Below are positions 22,705-32,043 of a DNA stretch of 64,000 bases, piece after piece. Every line of letters begins with the position of its first letter. Position 1 is the stretch's first letter. The DNA lies in NCBI GenBank assembly GCA_947359465.1, contig OX375876.1, forward strand, positions 86,954,184 through 87,018,183, in the 5' to 3' direction. Both the position numbers and the translations under genes were made by a program. The DNA is from Metellina segmentata (Eukaryota; Arthropoda; Arachnida; Araneae; Tetragnathidae). The notes under the pieces are model-generated. The model made no database searches. It worked only from the letters and a program-made list of their open reading frames with translations, and was not told the origin of the DNA.

Positions 22705-23333
22705 TAGTGATGCGACATCGAAAGGAAAACATCGATGTTTTGAAACATCGATGTTCAAAATTAAAACATCGACGTTGATAATACATCGCCCCAAAAACAT
22801 CGATGTTTTTAAATTCAATGTATTTAAACTTTTTCCCCTCATTTCTTAAAACTGGTTTAACAACTAGTGATGATACATCGTTTGCAAACATCGATGTTAG
22901 AAATTAAAACATCGACGTTGATAATACATCGCACCAAAACCATCGATGTTTTTAAAATTCAGTGTATTTAAACTTTTTTCCCCATTTCTTAAAATTGGTT
23001 TAGTAACTAGTGATTCGACATCGGCTCCAATACATCGATGTTTTTTTTATAAAACATCAATGTTTTGGAAACATCGATGTCGCATTCCTACTTTTCAGAC
23101 CCTTCACCCTTGGCCACTTTGGTTTAAAAGTATGTTCAATCTGCTGATTATAAAAATTATGCTACTTGGTTATTTTTTAAATTTTTATAGCGGTACGTAC
23201 TTTTTTCATTTTAAAATAAAACATCGACATTGTAAAAAACATCGACAAGTATAAACATCGATGTTAAAAACATCGATGTTTTTTAAAAAAACATTGATGC
23301 TTTGAAAACATCGACATCGATATCGCATCCCTA
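22705..23333. mobile_element. hAT-type MITE rich in CATCGATG motifs
   Basis: The ends are TAGTGATGCGACATCG (left) and the reverse complement TAGGGATGCGATATCG (right). They are flanked by the perfect 8-bp duplication GTTTGAAC at 22697-22704 and 23334-23341, the hAT hallmark. The left terminal segment is tandemly repeated: TAGTGAT-type starts occur at 22705, 22865 and 23008. The interior is studded with AACATCGATGTTTT palindromes and has no transposase, so it is non-autonomous. Confidence 0.85.
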
Positions 23334-23428
23334 GTTTGAACTCGATGAAACCAATTCGTCGGTATGTTATTCAATATGGTTGACTGTTTTTGGGTTCTAT
23401 GGCACAGGCTAATCAAAACGCAAGACAG

Positions 23429-23607
23429 TGTAGGTAGGTATTTCAATTAACGTTACACCGGAACGACATAACGGGCTATTGGTGACGGTCCGGGATCAAT
23501 TCCAAAGGGAAAGATCCGAGAACACCACCATCTAATTTTGAAACACGGTCAGTTGACGACGTCCCATCTGAGCTGGCACCCCACTCTCCAAACTTCCGCA
23601 CCACGCC
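23429..23607 (-). mobile_element. SINE-A, head-truncated, 12-bp target duplication
   Basis: The tail (AATTAACGTTACACCGGAAC) to body (TTCCGCACCACGCC) is present. It is flanked by AACGCAAGACAG at 23417-23428 and 23608-23619. The body end joins repeat R4 at the same point as in the copy at 37576. Confidence 0.85.
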
Positions 23608-23745
23608 AACGCAAGACAGAGGGAGGAATAAGCAAAAAGCAGAATGGTAGGTGAGCGTAAAACAAAAGAGATTTTATTTATCACCGCTTGCATGATGTTT
23701 TGGCGCCCGTTTCAATACAAGATCAGTTTTCTTTGTGAACTAAAC
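23608..23745 (-). repeat. Dispersed repeat R4
   Basis: GGTAGGTGAGCGTAAAACAA, GATTTTATTTATCACCG and TTCTTTGTGAACTAA are shared in order with the reverse complement of 37440-37575. The class is unknown. In both places R4 is fused to the SINE-A body. Confidence 0.7.
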
Positions 23746-23814
23746 AAAAAAGACGGAAAGCAAAGATTGTACTCCCGCTATCCTAATGCTCTTGGGTGAT
23801 TCATGTTGGGGTTA

Positions 23815-23915
23815 CCTTAAAGCTTTGTATCGCAGTTATGGCCACGTTTAGCGTTGACCAAACTATCCTATAAATTTGGAATTCATTCTTTGAAATTTTT
23901 TATTGACAACGTACT
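23815..23915 (-). repeat. Dispersed repeat R6, single arm
   Basis: TTTGGAATTCATTCTTTGAAA and GTTGACCAAAC match the 13.2-13.75 kb arms in minus orientation. Confidence 0.5.
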
Positions 23916-24044
23916 GAAATAGTTTTTAAAAGCAGGTCATGCTACGTCATTTTCGAACTACAGTAGAGTCCCTATTATCTGAGTTAATGTAGACCAAGAC
24001 TAACTCGGATAACCAAAAAACTCTGTTAAAGCGAATATTGTAAA

Positions 24045-24605
24045 CTAGGGGGCCCGCCCCCTGCTCGCTAACGCTCGCCAACCCCCGGAGGATTGCTTCG
24101 CAATTCTCATTGGTTCGCTGCGCGAACCTATGCTCGCTTCGCTCGCATCAATGAAGACACGTGTCCTAGCAGAAGGGATTGATTACAAAATATATTCCAA
24201 AAAAATATTTTTCAAATCTAAATTTGCTGTATTACATAAAAGATATATACAGTACCTCTGGAATCAGAATTTAAATGAAAACTTTGAGCAAATTTTTACT
24301 CGCAATGTGAGCGCTGCTTTTGAAATTGAATACCCAGCATGTTGTTTGTGTGTACATTTCCCCAGTACTCGAGCCACCCATACACTTTTTGACTGAGTTT
24401 GTTGTCGAAAGTTGTAGTGCACGCGTCTTGTTGTACTATAATTGTTAGCCTTGAAAAGGACCGTTTTTTAAATAGCCCTGAAAAGATCCTCCGCTTTCTT
24501 AGATTTCTATTACAAACCGCAACAGCTCGTCTAAAATTAATTTTTTTTTTCAATAAAATTTCATCCGATAACGCTATAGATTCAAATGACTCGCGAGGCT
24601 CCTAG
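24045..24605. mobile_element. GC-rich terminal-inverted-repeat element nested in the pogo element
   Basis: The left end CTAGGGGGCCCGC and the reverse complement of the right end CTAGGAGCCTCGC agree at 10 of 13 positions. TAAA flanks both sides (24041-24044 and 24606-24609; TAAAC if the next base is counted). The left 100 bp holds several short hairpins such as GGTTCGCTGCGCGAACC. The interior has no recognisable protein. Related ends occur at 8630 and 19440. The superfamily is unknown. Confidence 0.6.
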
Positions 24606-24831
24606 TAAACAAACAATCGCACAATGTTGCCAAAACGTGGTAACAAATAACGTCTTTTTTGCGTGCCACGTAAGAGAAATATATATATAGATAAAAAAAA
24701 AACGTGTAGGTTTGAATGTATATTTTAACAAATACAAAAGTTATACAGATACACCACGTGCAATTCATATTGTTACGATAATTAAAGAGTTCTCACTTAA
24801 AAAAGTTCTTAATTTTTTTGTTTTGTTTTAT

Positions 24832-25100
24832 GTTACTTTGGCGTTTTTCTGCAGCAATGTTTCGCTATTTTTTAAAAAGGATAACAGGATTGCTGGTGTC
24901 GCTTCTTGTTCTATGTATTCAATAGCACTTTTCACAGCTTTTAGTCCATCTGTTAGGAGATTTTCATCGTCACTGTCTTATCATCATCGCTAGATTCATT
25001 TTCCTTATTGACTATAGTGACGATCATTTTATCTGTAATCTCTTGTTCTTCGTCAGCGTTTATCCAGTCACGGATTTCGTTTTCCTGAGTGTTTGTGAGA
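24832..25100 (-). pseudogene. pogo/Tigger-like transposase, C-terminal remnant
   Basis: The minus-strand translation gives NEIRDWINADEEQEITDKMI followed by an acidic stretch. After a frameshift near 24985 it gives LKAVKSAIEYIEQ. A WINAD-type motif, an acidic region and a final amphipathic helix are the C-terminal layout of pogo/Tigger (DDE_1) transposases. The catalytic core and the DNA-binding domain are missing. Confidence 0.7.
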
Positions 25101-25221
25101 TCAAGCTAAGAATTTTTTTTCGGTATTTTTGAAAATGGAAAATGTAGAACCCAAAATAAATCCTAGAAATATTTGATGGTTCGGTTAAAGCGGAAACTCG
25201 GATAATCGGGGTTTTACTGTA

Positions 25222-25905
25222 CGTGCAAGAAACATGTTCCCGCAGAAACACTACCGTCATCTACATTTAGCTTGACAGAAATACCTTACATAGAGCGACA
25301 AAACAAACGACAGTGAACGTGAGATCCATAATTTAGCCATGCTTTCACGAAGAAAAGGAGAAAAACCAGAAAGTAGTCTTTAAAATTTTAAATCGGTATA
25401 AAAATGCCGTTCTTATTTACTTCAATGAGACCATGAACAAGTCTTGTTTTTCGGTGACGTCTCTAAAATTAATGTCATCCAAAGTCATATTCCAGTTTGG
25501 AAACCTTTGTAATTTTTATAATGGCCTGTTACATACTTCTATATCACACAATAACGCTGTTAGTAATCAGGGTATCCTTTTTTAGTTTCTTTGATTATTA
25601 CTTCTGTTTCAAAATGATTGACGTAGCTTCTCAAACACTAATGATCATAATTATGTTGCAAAAAGTGGGGAAATTGCAAACAGCTACTATAAAAACGTCA
25701 CCGACAACTATAAACAACATTGCGTGCAGAAGAATCTAGAGGTTCAAAGGGTTAGTGTTATTAGGTACAAGGCAGAGTTACTTCCGGTTGGAACGCATGC
25801 GCATTAAAAACTTCTAAATCTAAATTGGTAACAAATTTAGCCTTGCAATAGTATTATCGTTGTCCCGGAACAACGACGCAATTACTAAATTGTGGTTAGG
25901 CACGT
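25222..25905. other. No gene or repeat recognised
   Basis: AT-rich; an 80-codon frame at 25497-25739 shows no domain. Confidence 0.4.
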
Positions 25906-25907
25906 AG

Positions 25908-26313
25908 GTAGTTAATTAGCATCGCACTGGAACAACACAACAACGGTCCGGGTAAAGTAATTTTAAGTAACTCGTAATAGAGCAACACAATGGGCTATTG
26001 ACGATGGTCTAGGATCAATCATCTAAGGGAAAGATCCGAGGACAACACCACGTAATTTTTTACCGCGGTCAGAAGACGAGGCAACACATGAGCTGGCACC
26101 CCACTCTCCAAACCTCCAATTTAGCCCAACGTGAGGATTTTCGGCCACGACGGATTTAAGGTTCACCAGCCGCCTCTACACCATACGCTTACAAATATCC
26201 CTGTACTGACCCGAATTCGAACCTGGAACCTTTTGATCTCTAGATGTTAACACCTTAACCACCAGACCGGTGACGTTGGTCCGGGATCAATCAAAAAGGA
26301 AAAGATCCGAGGT
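25908..26313 (-). mobile_element. SINE-A tail relic split by another SINE-A
   Basis: The tail (TTAGCATCGCACTGGAACAA) up to GGTCCGGG at about 25945-25952 resumes as GGTCCGGGATCAATC at about 26278 and ends near AGATCCGAGG at 26313. The 8-bp GGTCCGGG repeat at the break marks the inserted copy. Confidence 0.75.
25953..26277 (-). mobile_element. SINE-A with T1 head, nested in another SINE-A
   Basis: It carries the T1 head at the right (box B GAATTCGAACC in plus-strand reading, ACCAGACCGGT end), the full body, and the tail at 25953-26000. Orientation is the same as the host SINE. Confidence 0.85.
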
Positions 26314-26606
26314 CGGTAGTTAATAGACGTCGTACTGAAGCAACACAGCGGCTATTGGCGAGGGTCCGGAATCAATCCCGAAGGAAAAGATCTGAGAACA
26401 ACACTATGTAATTTGGAACCACTAACAGATGACGTGATTATACCTGAGATTATACCACAATCTCCAAAACTTCCACACCACGCCAACGTGAGGACATTTG
26501 ATGACACAGATGATTTAACGTGCACCAGACCCATTTGTACACGATGAACTTTGGTTGAATTACTTGTAACCCTCCGCTTGCTAATCCGTTGCAATTCCAA
26601 CAGGGC
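26314..26606 (-). mobile_element. SINE-A with T2 head
   Basis: From the right: GGCAGCCCTGTTGGAATTGC-type head, degenerate box B, body with CTCCAAAACTTCCACACCAC, tail AGACGTCGTACTGAAGCAAC. It lies directly against the T1/SINE composite to its left. Confidence 0.85.
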
Positions 26607-26607
26607 T

Positions 26608-26627
26608 GCCGTTGTTGTTGTTGTTGT
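26608..26627. repeat. GTT microsatellite
   Basis: About six GTT units immediately beyond the T2 SINE head. Confidence 0.9.
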
Positions 26628-26915
26628 CTTGTCCATGGATAGAATACTTCAAATAGGGCCATGCACGGTCCACACAATCTCAGCTATTTTAAGGCAACTG
26701 TCCGAGTACAGGTGCTCCAAGGGAGAGTCCAGGGCTGCCGTGACCCGCATTAGTGGAATCACTTTAAAACGTAACATGATATCCTACTTATTAACCTCCC
26801 TTTCATTAATATCAGTTTCTCACAAACAATAAATTCGTATAAATTAGTTATTTTTCAAAATTATATAACATTTGAAAACTAATAAATCTTGATAAACGTA
26901 TTTTTTCGGGGAAGG
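26628..26915. other. No gene or repeat recognised
   Basis: Short AT-rich spacer between SINE copies. Confidence 0.4.
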
Positions 26916-27029
26916 GGTAATTGTTATTTTTAATTAATGTCCTACTAGATCAACACAACGGGCTATTGACAACGATCTGGAATCAATCTCATAAGGGAAA
27001 GATCTGTGGACAACAGCAAACCGGTTGGT
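26916..27029 (-). mobile_element. SINE-A with internal deletion
   Basis: The tail and adjacent body (GATCTGGAATCAATC...GATCTGTGGACAACA) run straight into the head end CAAACCGGTTGG. More than 200 bp of body and most of the T1 head are missing. Confidence 0.75.
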
Positions 27030-27030
27030 G

Positions 27031-27298
27031 GGCTTTTGGGGTGGGAGGTATATCAGTAATACGCAATTTTTCAAACTTTGAACCGCAAATAAATCGCCAA
27101 AATTCTAAGTAAAATTAATGAATCTTAACGAATCCCTCAGACAAATAGGCAAAAATGGTCAGGATCTTTACTTGACAAATCTCTCTATTTTAATATTAGA
27201 AAAACAATTACAAAAACATTCAAAAGAATTAAAACTATGAAAGGGGGTACTAAACTATTCGACAAAAAATCACCAAAATCGATAAAAAAAATGTAGCC
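27031..27298 (+). repeat. Segmental duplication, copy 1
   Basis: GGCTTTTGGGGTGGGAGGTA through AAAAATGTAGCC is repeated at 28083-28336 with a modest number of substitutions and small gaps. Both copies start right after a SINE-A head end. Confidence 0.9.
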
Positions 27299-27508
27299 AC
27301 TGTCATATGACGTGGCAACACCTGAGCTGGCACCCCACTCTTCAAATTTCCACACCAACCCAACGTGAGGACTTTCGACCACGACAGATTTAATGTGCAC
27401 CAGCCGCCACTACACCATACGCTTACAAACATCCATGCACTGACCCGATTTCGAACCAGGAACCTTCCGATCCATAGGCTAACACCTTAACCAAAAGACC
27501 GGTTGGTC
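27299..27508 (-). mobile_element. SINE-A, T1 head, 3'-truncated
   Basis: Head (CCGGT...TTAACCAAAAGACCGG in plus reading) and body down to TGTCATATGACGTGGCAAC; the tail is absent. Confidence 0.85.
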
Positions 27509-27515
27509 ACCGTAG

Positions 27516-27768
27516 CCCGTTTTTAAGGGAAGGGAATTGGTAATTTTTAGGTAACGTCGTACTAGAGCAACACAACGGTCTATTGACGACAGTCCGGGAT
27601 CAGTCCCTTAAGGGAAAGAACCGAGGACAACACCTCGTAATTTTGATCCACGGTCAGATGACGGGAAGGGAATTGGATTGGATTGGACGCCGTAGGCGGA
27701 CATTGTTTCACCTGTGAGGCTTTCAGCTGTATAGTCAGCTTTATGGAGGAGATGCGGAGATAAGGGAG
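27516..27768 (+). repeat. Dispersed repeat R3, split by a SINE
   Basis: CCCGTTTTTAAGGGAAGGGA is followed, after the SINE insertion at 27541-27662, by GGATTGGACGCCGTAGGCGG, TTTCACCTGTGAGGCTTTC and GAGATGCGGAGATAAGGGAGG. It matches 37239-37380 in reverse orientation across its length. Confidence 0.75.
27541..27662 (-). mobile_element. SINE-A, 5'-truncated, 14-bp target duplication in R3
   Basis: It runs from the tail to GATCCACGGTCAGATGAC and stops. It is flanked by the perfect repeat GGGAAGGGAATTGG at 27527-27540 and 27663-27676. Confidence 0.93.
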
Positions 27769-27782
27769 GTAGATAGGCAGAT

Positions 27783-28082
27783 AGTTAATTAACGTCGTAC
27801 AAGAGCAACACAACGGGCTATTGACGACGGTCCAATATCAATCCCTTAAGGGAAAGATTCGTGGACAACACCTTGTAATTTTGAACCACAGGTAACACCT
27901 GAGCTGGCACCCCACTCTCCAAACTTCCACACCAACCCAACGTGAGGACTTTTGGCCACGACCGATTTAAGGTGCACCAGCCGCCTTTACACCACACGCT
28001 TACTAACATCCATGCAAAAAACCCGGATTCGAACCAGGAACCTTTCAATCTAGAGGCTAGCACCTTAATCACCAGACCAGTT
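27783..28082 (-). mobile_element. SINE-A, full-length, T1 head
   Basis: Head at the right (ACCAGACCAGTTGG), box B GGATTCGAACCAGG in plus reading, complete body and tail. A small deletion is present near AACCACAGGTAACACC. Confidence 0.9.
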
Positions 28083-28336
28083 GGCTTTTGGGGTGGGAGG
28101 TATATCAGTAATTCTTAATTTTTCAAACTTTGAACCGCAAATAAATCGCCAAATTCCTAAATAAACTCAATGAATCTTAACGAATCCCTCAGACAAATGG
28201 GCAAAAGTGGTCATGATCTTACCTGACAAATATTAGAAAAAAAATTACAAAACCTATCAAAAGAATTAAAACTATGAAAGGGGTACTAAACTATTAAAGA
28301 TTAGAAATCACCAAAATCGATTAAAAAATGTAGCCT
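28083..28336 (+). repeat. Segmental duplication, copy 2
   Basis: Counterpart of 27031-27298, with the same start (GGCTTTTGGGGTGGGAGG) and end (TGTAGCC). Confidence 0.9.
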
Positions 28337-28395
28337 AGTTGGAAGAATATCATTAACATCAGGTGGGAAGCAAGTTTGAAGCTCAATCTACTCAG

Positions 28396-28510
28396 ACAGT
28401 CGTGTATGTGGGGGCTCGTGCACGTTAAAACTAGTGATTTCTCTTGTTGGCGTGGTGGGGAAGTTTGGAGAGTGAGGTGCCGGCTTAGGTGACTATGGAT
28501 CAAAATTGCA
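28396..28510 (+). mobile_element. SINE-A body relic (plus)
   Basis: GTGCACGTTAAAACTAGTGA, then TTGGCGTGGTGGGGAAGTTTGG, then GGATCAAAATTGC. The spacing matches T2-type bodies; head and tail are gone. Confidence 0.65.
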
Positions 28511-28743
28511 AGTCCTTGTATCTTTCCCTTCTGAATTGATAGTGGACCGTTGCCAATATCCCATGTGCAGCTTCCGTGCGACTTTAATTCAAGTACCTAC
28601 TGATCAACAAATTTAACTGTAATATTTAGCTGTACAAATAAACTGACATCGAATTCAATGAATAGCAAAAATAATTTTTCAATTACCATTATATTTGTTG
28701 GAGGTTTGTGGCGTATACCTCTGACTTTATACATAAGTATTGA

Positions 28744-29074
28744 TAATTGGTAATTGGTAATTTTAGTTATCGTCGTACTAGAGCAACACAACGGGCTATT
28801 GACGACGGTCCGGAATCAGTCCCTTAAGGGAAAGATTCGAGGACACCTCGTAATTTTGAACCACGGTCAGATGACGAAACAACACCTGAGCTGGCACCCA
28901 CTCTCCAAACTTCCACGCCAACCCAACGTGAGGACTTTCGGCCACGACAGATTTAAGGTGCATCAGCCGCCTCTACACCATACGTTTACAAACATCCATG
29001 CCCGGACCCGGATTCGAACCAGGAACCTTCCGATCTAGAGGCTAACACCTTAACCACTATACCGGTTGGTCGGC
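28744..29074 (-). mobile_element. SINE-A, full-length, T1 head, 14-bp target duplication
   Basis: It has a complete T1 head (CCGACCAACCGGTATAGTGG on the minus strand), body, and tail ending in ATTACCAATTACC-type repeats. The flanks carry the perfect repeat TACATAAGTATTGA at 28730-28743 and 29075-29088. It is one of the best-preserved copies. Confidence 0.96.
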
Positions 29075-29172
29075 TACATAAGTATTGAAAATATGTTTTC
29101 GATTGAGATTTTTGGCATTCATCTGGCATCCTATCGTTTGATTTTAATTGATTTACTTGAAAATTTTTTTGG

Positions 29173-29227
29173 TACGTATGTATTTTAATTAACGTTACAC
29201 TTGAGCAACACAACGGGCTATTGGCGG
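29173..29227 (-). mobile_element. SINE-A tail fragment
   Basis: AATTAACGTTACACTTGAGC, then CACAACGGGCTATTGGCG; nothing upstream of that remains. Confidence 0.75.
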
Positions 29228-30936
29228 TTTTTTTTTAATAAGCCTTGTAATCTGTTGCGCATATTTAAGTTTTTGAAATTTGGGTTTAAATGTTACTTAA
29301 CTTATGCTTTATATTATGAAATACTTGGTACTTGATTAAAAAATTTTTTGTTTGCTTTACAACTGAGCGATACTTACCAAATGAAGGTAATTTGATTTAT
29401 ATGGTAATTGGTAATTTTTCATGAATTACAATTTAAACAATACAAGGAAAGATAATGCGCATGGAATCTATAAATTTTAGCTAATTTATCAAAAATTGTG
29501 ACTACGTTTCCTATAGTAGCTTGCAAGAACCTTATATTTTTGGATCAAACTTTACAACTAAGCTTTCGAGGCATAAACAGTTTGCGAATTTCGTAATAAT
29601 CGGATAATTACAAAAGTTTGTTTTTGAAACTCCACTGTCCCCTTAACTAGAATTTTTCGTTATAATTTGAGAAACTTTAACATTTCAAACAAGTTTTAAT
29701 GTAAACAACATTTGAAAGTTATTTAGAAAAACATTTCCTACATCCTTGCAAAGAATCATGTATGAAAAGCTTTTGCAAACAAAAAAAGCACTAGTTAACT
29801 CACTTCATTTCACCGAATCATCAGTATTTGGAAAATGATGATTGGAGCATTTACTACTGATTTGATGTAATCTTAAATCTATTTCTTTTTAATTATTGTG
29901 TTAAATGATATGAAGAAAAAGCTTGTGTGTAACATTTTAATAAAGAAGCTTGATTACTAAACTGTCTCATACTTCTATTTTAATTATGAAAGATAAGTAG
30001 CTAAAAGAATATAAATTTTGTAAAATTTGATTCGCAGTTCATACAAACATCCAGACTACAATATCGAAAACACCGCAAAAATGGAATGCTCACAAGAAGC
30101 CATTCAAATGCAAATATCTAATTTGTTTCTGCAGGCGATTTTCGAAAATATGCCAATTTCGCTAAATTCTGATTTGGAATCTGAACTTTAGCAACGTTCC
30201 GATTCTTTCAAAATACTTTTATATACAAATACTTTTATTCACAAATTCATCTAGCATATATATTAAAAGCAAAAAAAAAAATCAAACTTACCTTATTTTT
30301 TAAAACATTCCTCTACATAATCCATCACATGTGGAAAAACCTCTCTTGATTGTAGGCGTTCAGAAAAGAAAACTTAAGGAAGTGATACATTTTAAAAAGC
30401 TATAATCTGCTTATCTAAATTGAGATTTCGAACAATCTTACAAAGGAAATGTGTTCAGGTTTTATCTTGAAGTCCGCCTACACTTGAAGGAAAATTATTA
30501 GCAATTTTTCGACCATCGGTTAAAGTTAGATTTTAATCTCGGACAGATAGAAAAAAGAACGATTCTGAGGCAGCGCCATCTTTTGGTCAGGCATTTTATC
30601 GTCGTGGATTGCCTTTACAAAAGCTTTCTTTTCTGAATGGAGTCACAATACTATGAGATACGCTAAACCTTAATTGGATGTTATTGAAGTGCGTCTTTCT
30701 TTTAAAGTAAAATAACATGGTATTTTTAAAAGCTAAATTTGTTTCTTGTTGTTTAACACATGAAGACTAATTTGAAATGGCCGATAAAATTTAGTTTCGT
30801 ATTGTGAGAAGAAATGAGGACACATCGCCCCCCTCTCGTAGAATAACTAAAAAATATTCTAATCGTGGGAAACTAAAGAATCCATTGAAAGAAATTCAAG
30901 AAATATCTAAAAATCTTATTCTTATGTATTGCAATC
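29228..30936. other. No gene or repeat recognised
   Basis: Strongly AT-rich, no long frame, no inverted repeats seen. Confidence 0.5.
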
Positions 30937-30944
30937 ATATAGGG

Positions 30945-31589
30945 CAGGGGTTCCCAACCTTTTAATAACTGTGTACCACTTGAAATTTTTAGAAGTTTTT
31001 TGGGGTACCACCAGTCCTATATTTTTTAGAAACATATATCTAATGTCATAAAAGTGCCCAATGGCTTGTTTTATTTTAATTAAAATACTACGAAAGCTTC
31101 ATATTATATAATTTATGTACTTGTATTTCGTATTAATGATGTTTTAATAAAGGAAAAAATAAAACGTTTATTGAAAATAAAATTTTTATTTTTTACCCAC
31201 AGGTCTAAAAACAACTAATTTTAAATAATTAGTACAAACATAGCAAACAAAGATTAACATAATCGAAATTCAATTTTTTGTACGAAACTTGTTGTATGTC
31301 TTTTATTAAAATATCAAAAAATATCAGGGGCAATGGAGCTCAACTTCACTCTTAAGTCCTCTTCAACACTTACTCTCTGTTTTTATATACAAAAGTTCAG
31401 AAAAACCACTCTCACACAAGTAACTAGTAACAAATGGCATAAGAAATAGCATAGCGTAGTTGTACATACTAAAAAGTTGAACAAACTTCGTAGAATATTT
31501 GGGTCGCTCGTATCATCCTTGCGTACCACCTGAAACGTTGCCGCGTACCACCTGAAACGTTGCCGCGTACCACCGGTAGGGAATCCCTG
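30945..31589. mobile_element. hAT MITE
   Basis: The left end CAGGGGTTCCCAACC and the reverse complement of the right end CAGGGATTCCCTACC form the inverted repeat. They are flanked by the perfect 8-bp duplication ATATAGGG at 30937-30944 and 31590-31597. Near the right end a 22-bp unit (GCGTACCACCTGAAACGTTGCC) is repeated. There is no transposase frame. The CAGGGGTTCCCAACC type of end is known from hAT elements in animals. Confidence 0.92.
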
Positions 31590-31720
31590 ATATAGGGAAA
31601 CAAATTACTAGTTCCACAATATCAAATTGCGCATTTTCCTGTCAATCGAGTTTTGAATTTTTGTGTTCATGTAGTGTTTTATGGGTATTATGAGCTAAGG
31701 GCTCCACTCCGAGTTGGTTC

Positions 31721-32043
31721 GTAGGTACGTATTTTAATTAACGTTGCACCGGAGCAACACAGCAGGCTATTGGCGATGGTTTGGGATCAAACCCTAAGGG
31801 AAAGATTCGAGTACACCACCACGTAATTTTGAATAACGGTCAGATGTCAGAAACGAGGTCACACCCCCTGAGAGGACACCCTGCTCTTCAAACTTCCACA
31901 CCATGGCAACTTGAGGAATTTCGATGCCACGACAGATTTAACATATACCAGCCCCCTTTGTACACGATGATATTTTGATGGATTTGAACTCGCTACCACT
32001 CGGTTGCTAATCCGCTATTCTTCCAACCAGGCTAATGTAGCCC
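31721..32043 (-). mobile_element. SINE-A, T2 head
   Basis: The minus strand starts GGGCTACATTAGCCTGGTTG, with box B GAGTTCAAATCC, then the body and a tail with AATTAACGTTGCACCGGAGC. No clear target duplication was seen. Confidence 0.88.

Larger units (their letters stand above)
23961..25219 (-). mobile_element. pogo/Tigger-like DNA element, internally deleted
   Basis: The left end CAGTAGAGTCCCTATTATC and the reverse complement of the right end CAGTAAAACCCCGATTATCC are related. Both are flanked by TA (23959-23960 and 25220-25221), as in pogo-type elements. The minus strand keeps only the 3' end of a transposase (24832-25100). A separate 561-bp element is inserted at 24045. Confidence 0.82.

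Noticed and set aside
22705..23333. CATCGATG cluster as a standalone regulatory array
   Set aside because: The cluster ends exactly at an inverted repeat with an 8-bp target duplication, so it is a transposable element first.
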